A DNA stretch of 5,571 nt from Chloroflexota bacterium. Lineage in GTDB: Bacteria; Chloroflexota; Dehalococcoidia; SZUA-161. This document shows, piece by piece, positions 5,195 through 5,571 of this stretch; positions within the stretch are counted from its first letter, which is position 1; each line of letters opens with the position of its first letter. Both the position numbers and the translations under genes were made by a program. The stretch spans positions 1-5,571 of the forward strand of contig DAOUTY010000127.1 in the NCBI GenBank assembly GCA_030668425.1, given 5' to 3'. The notes under the pieces are model-generated. The model worked only from the letters and a program-made list of their open reading frames with translations. It did no database searches and had not been told where the DNA came from.

Positions 5195-5571
5195 TAAACC
5201 GGAGTTGCCCTCAACAGTAAGGGTGGCGGCGACCTCCATGTCTATCCAGTAGCCTTTGCAGTCAACCATTTGCGTAAGGTCTCCACCCCATACAGGAGCC
5301 CATGATGTCCAGGGGTTCCCTACGTTGCTCAGGTCGTAGTTCCAGACTGTCTTGACATTGTCCATGATATTAGCAAGCACTACCTCGATATCCGTGTCGG
5401 CAGGAGCAAGCGGCAGACCGATAAGGTTCCAGCCCTCGTTCAGGGGAATGTCCCGATACCCTATGGTGCTCTCGGTAGTATCTACAACCAAGTCCATATC
5501 AGTGGTGAAAGCACCCTGCTCAAATAGGGCAGTACCACCCTGATACCAGTTGCCCCCAACCTGCACTAAGA
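5192..5571 (-). CDS. C-terminal part of a probably secreted protein (partial)
   Basis: The last 125 or so residues of a gene that enters from the right edge. The reading frame stays open to the window end (a leucine codon at 5569-5567 precedes the GTG at 5566), and no ribosome site is visible, so the GTG is probably not the real start. Counting from the GTG as residue 1, the segment contains L-N-E-G-W-N-L-I-G-L-P-L-A-P (42-55), an acidic helix-like D-I-E-V-V-L-A-N-I (59-67), V-W-N-Y-D (74-78), paired tryptophans and D-C-K-G-Y-W-I-D-M (102-110). This aromatic, strand-rich pattern resembles a small beta domain at the end of large surface proteins of environmental bacteria and archaea, where G-K-G-Y-W is usual. 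No membrane anchor or sorting signal follows; the protein ends E-G-N-S-G-L. Function is not recognised. Confidence 0.75.
   Translation of the reverse strand, partial: LVQVGGNWYQGGTALFEQGAFTTDMDLVVDTTESTIGYRDIPLNEGWNLIGLPLAPADTDIEVVLANIMDNVKTVWNYDLSNVGNPWTSWAPVWGGDLTQMVDCKGYWIDMEVAATLTVEGNSGL

Overview
The window looks like ordinary chromosomal DNA from a bacterium of moderate GC content. Shine-Dalgarno sites of the AGGGG type, a lipoprotein signal peptide and sigma70-like -10 boxes argue for Bacteria rather than Archaea. The combination of an AcuC-type deacetylase, a Mut7-C zinc-ribbon nuclease, archease-RtcB, a secreted SDGGY beta-propeller lipoprotein and dispersed hairpin repeats is reminiscent of uncultured Dehalococcoidia (Chloroflexota). 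That placement is inference from protein style, not a search result.

Layout from left to right. Positions 1-180 are non-coding and filled with repeat material: a 25-bp tandem duplication, a perfect GNRA-capped hairpin and a second REP-like palindrome. They lie beyond the 3' end of a minus-strand lipoprotein gene (181-1371) made almost entirely of seven 52-residue repeats, probably a seven-bladed beta-propeller. Upstream of it on the same strand are acuC (1460-2581) and a Mut7-C PIN-like RNase/zinc-ribbon gene (2578-3048). These two overlap by the four bases ATGA, so they form a translationally coupled pair. The lipoprotein follows acuC after an 88-bp gap and may be read from the same transcript or from its own weak promoter.

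Positions 3049-3223 are a divergent regulatory region. One side carries an extended -10 box placed so that the Mut7-C mRNA would start at its GTG codon (leaderless). The other side carries a strong extended -10 (TGGTATAAT) for the archease gene. Between them lie two near-identical 25-bp direct repeats 43 bp apart and two small palindromes.

The plus strand then encodes archease (3224-3637) and RtcB RNA ligase (3648-5108), a classic functional pair: archease activates RtcB guanylylation and turnover. The archease stop codon shares bases with the rtcB ribosome binding site. A convergent minus-strand gene is cut by the right edge (5192-5571). It encodes the C-terminal end of a probably secreted protein with a 'GWNLIGLPL...GYWIDM' domain.

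No wholly new system is evident. The points most worth a second look are the divergent promoter region with paired repeats and a likely leaderless gene, the head-to-head placement of a putative RNase operon and an RNA ligase operon, and the propeller lipoprotein, whose last blade seems to be closed by the N-terminal strand.
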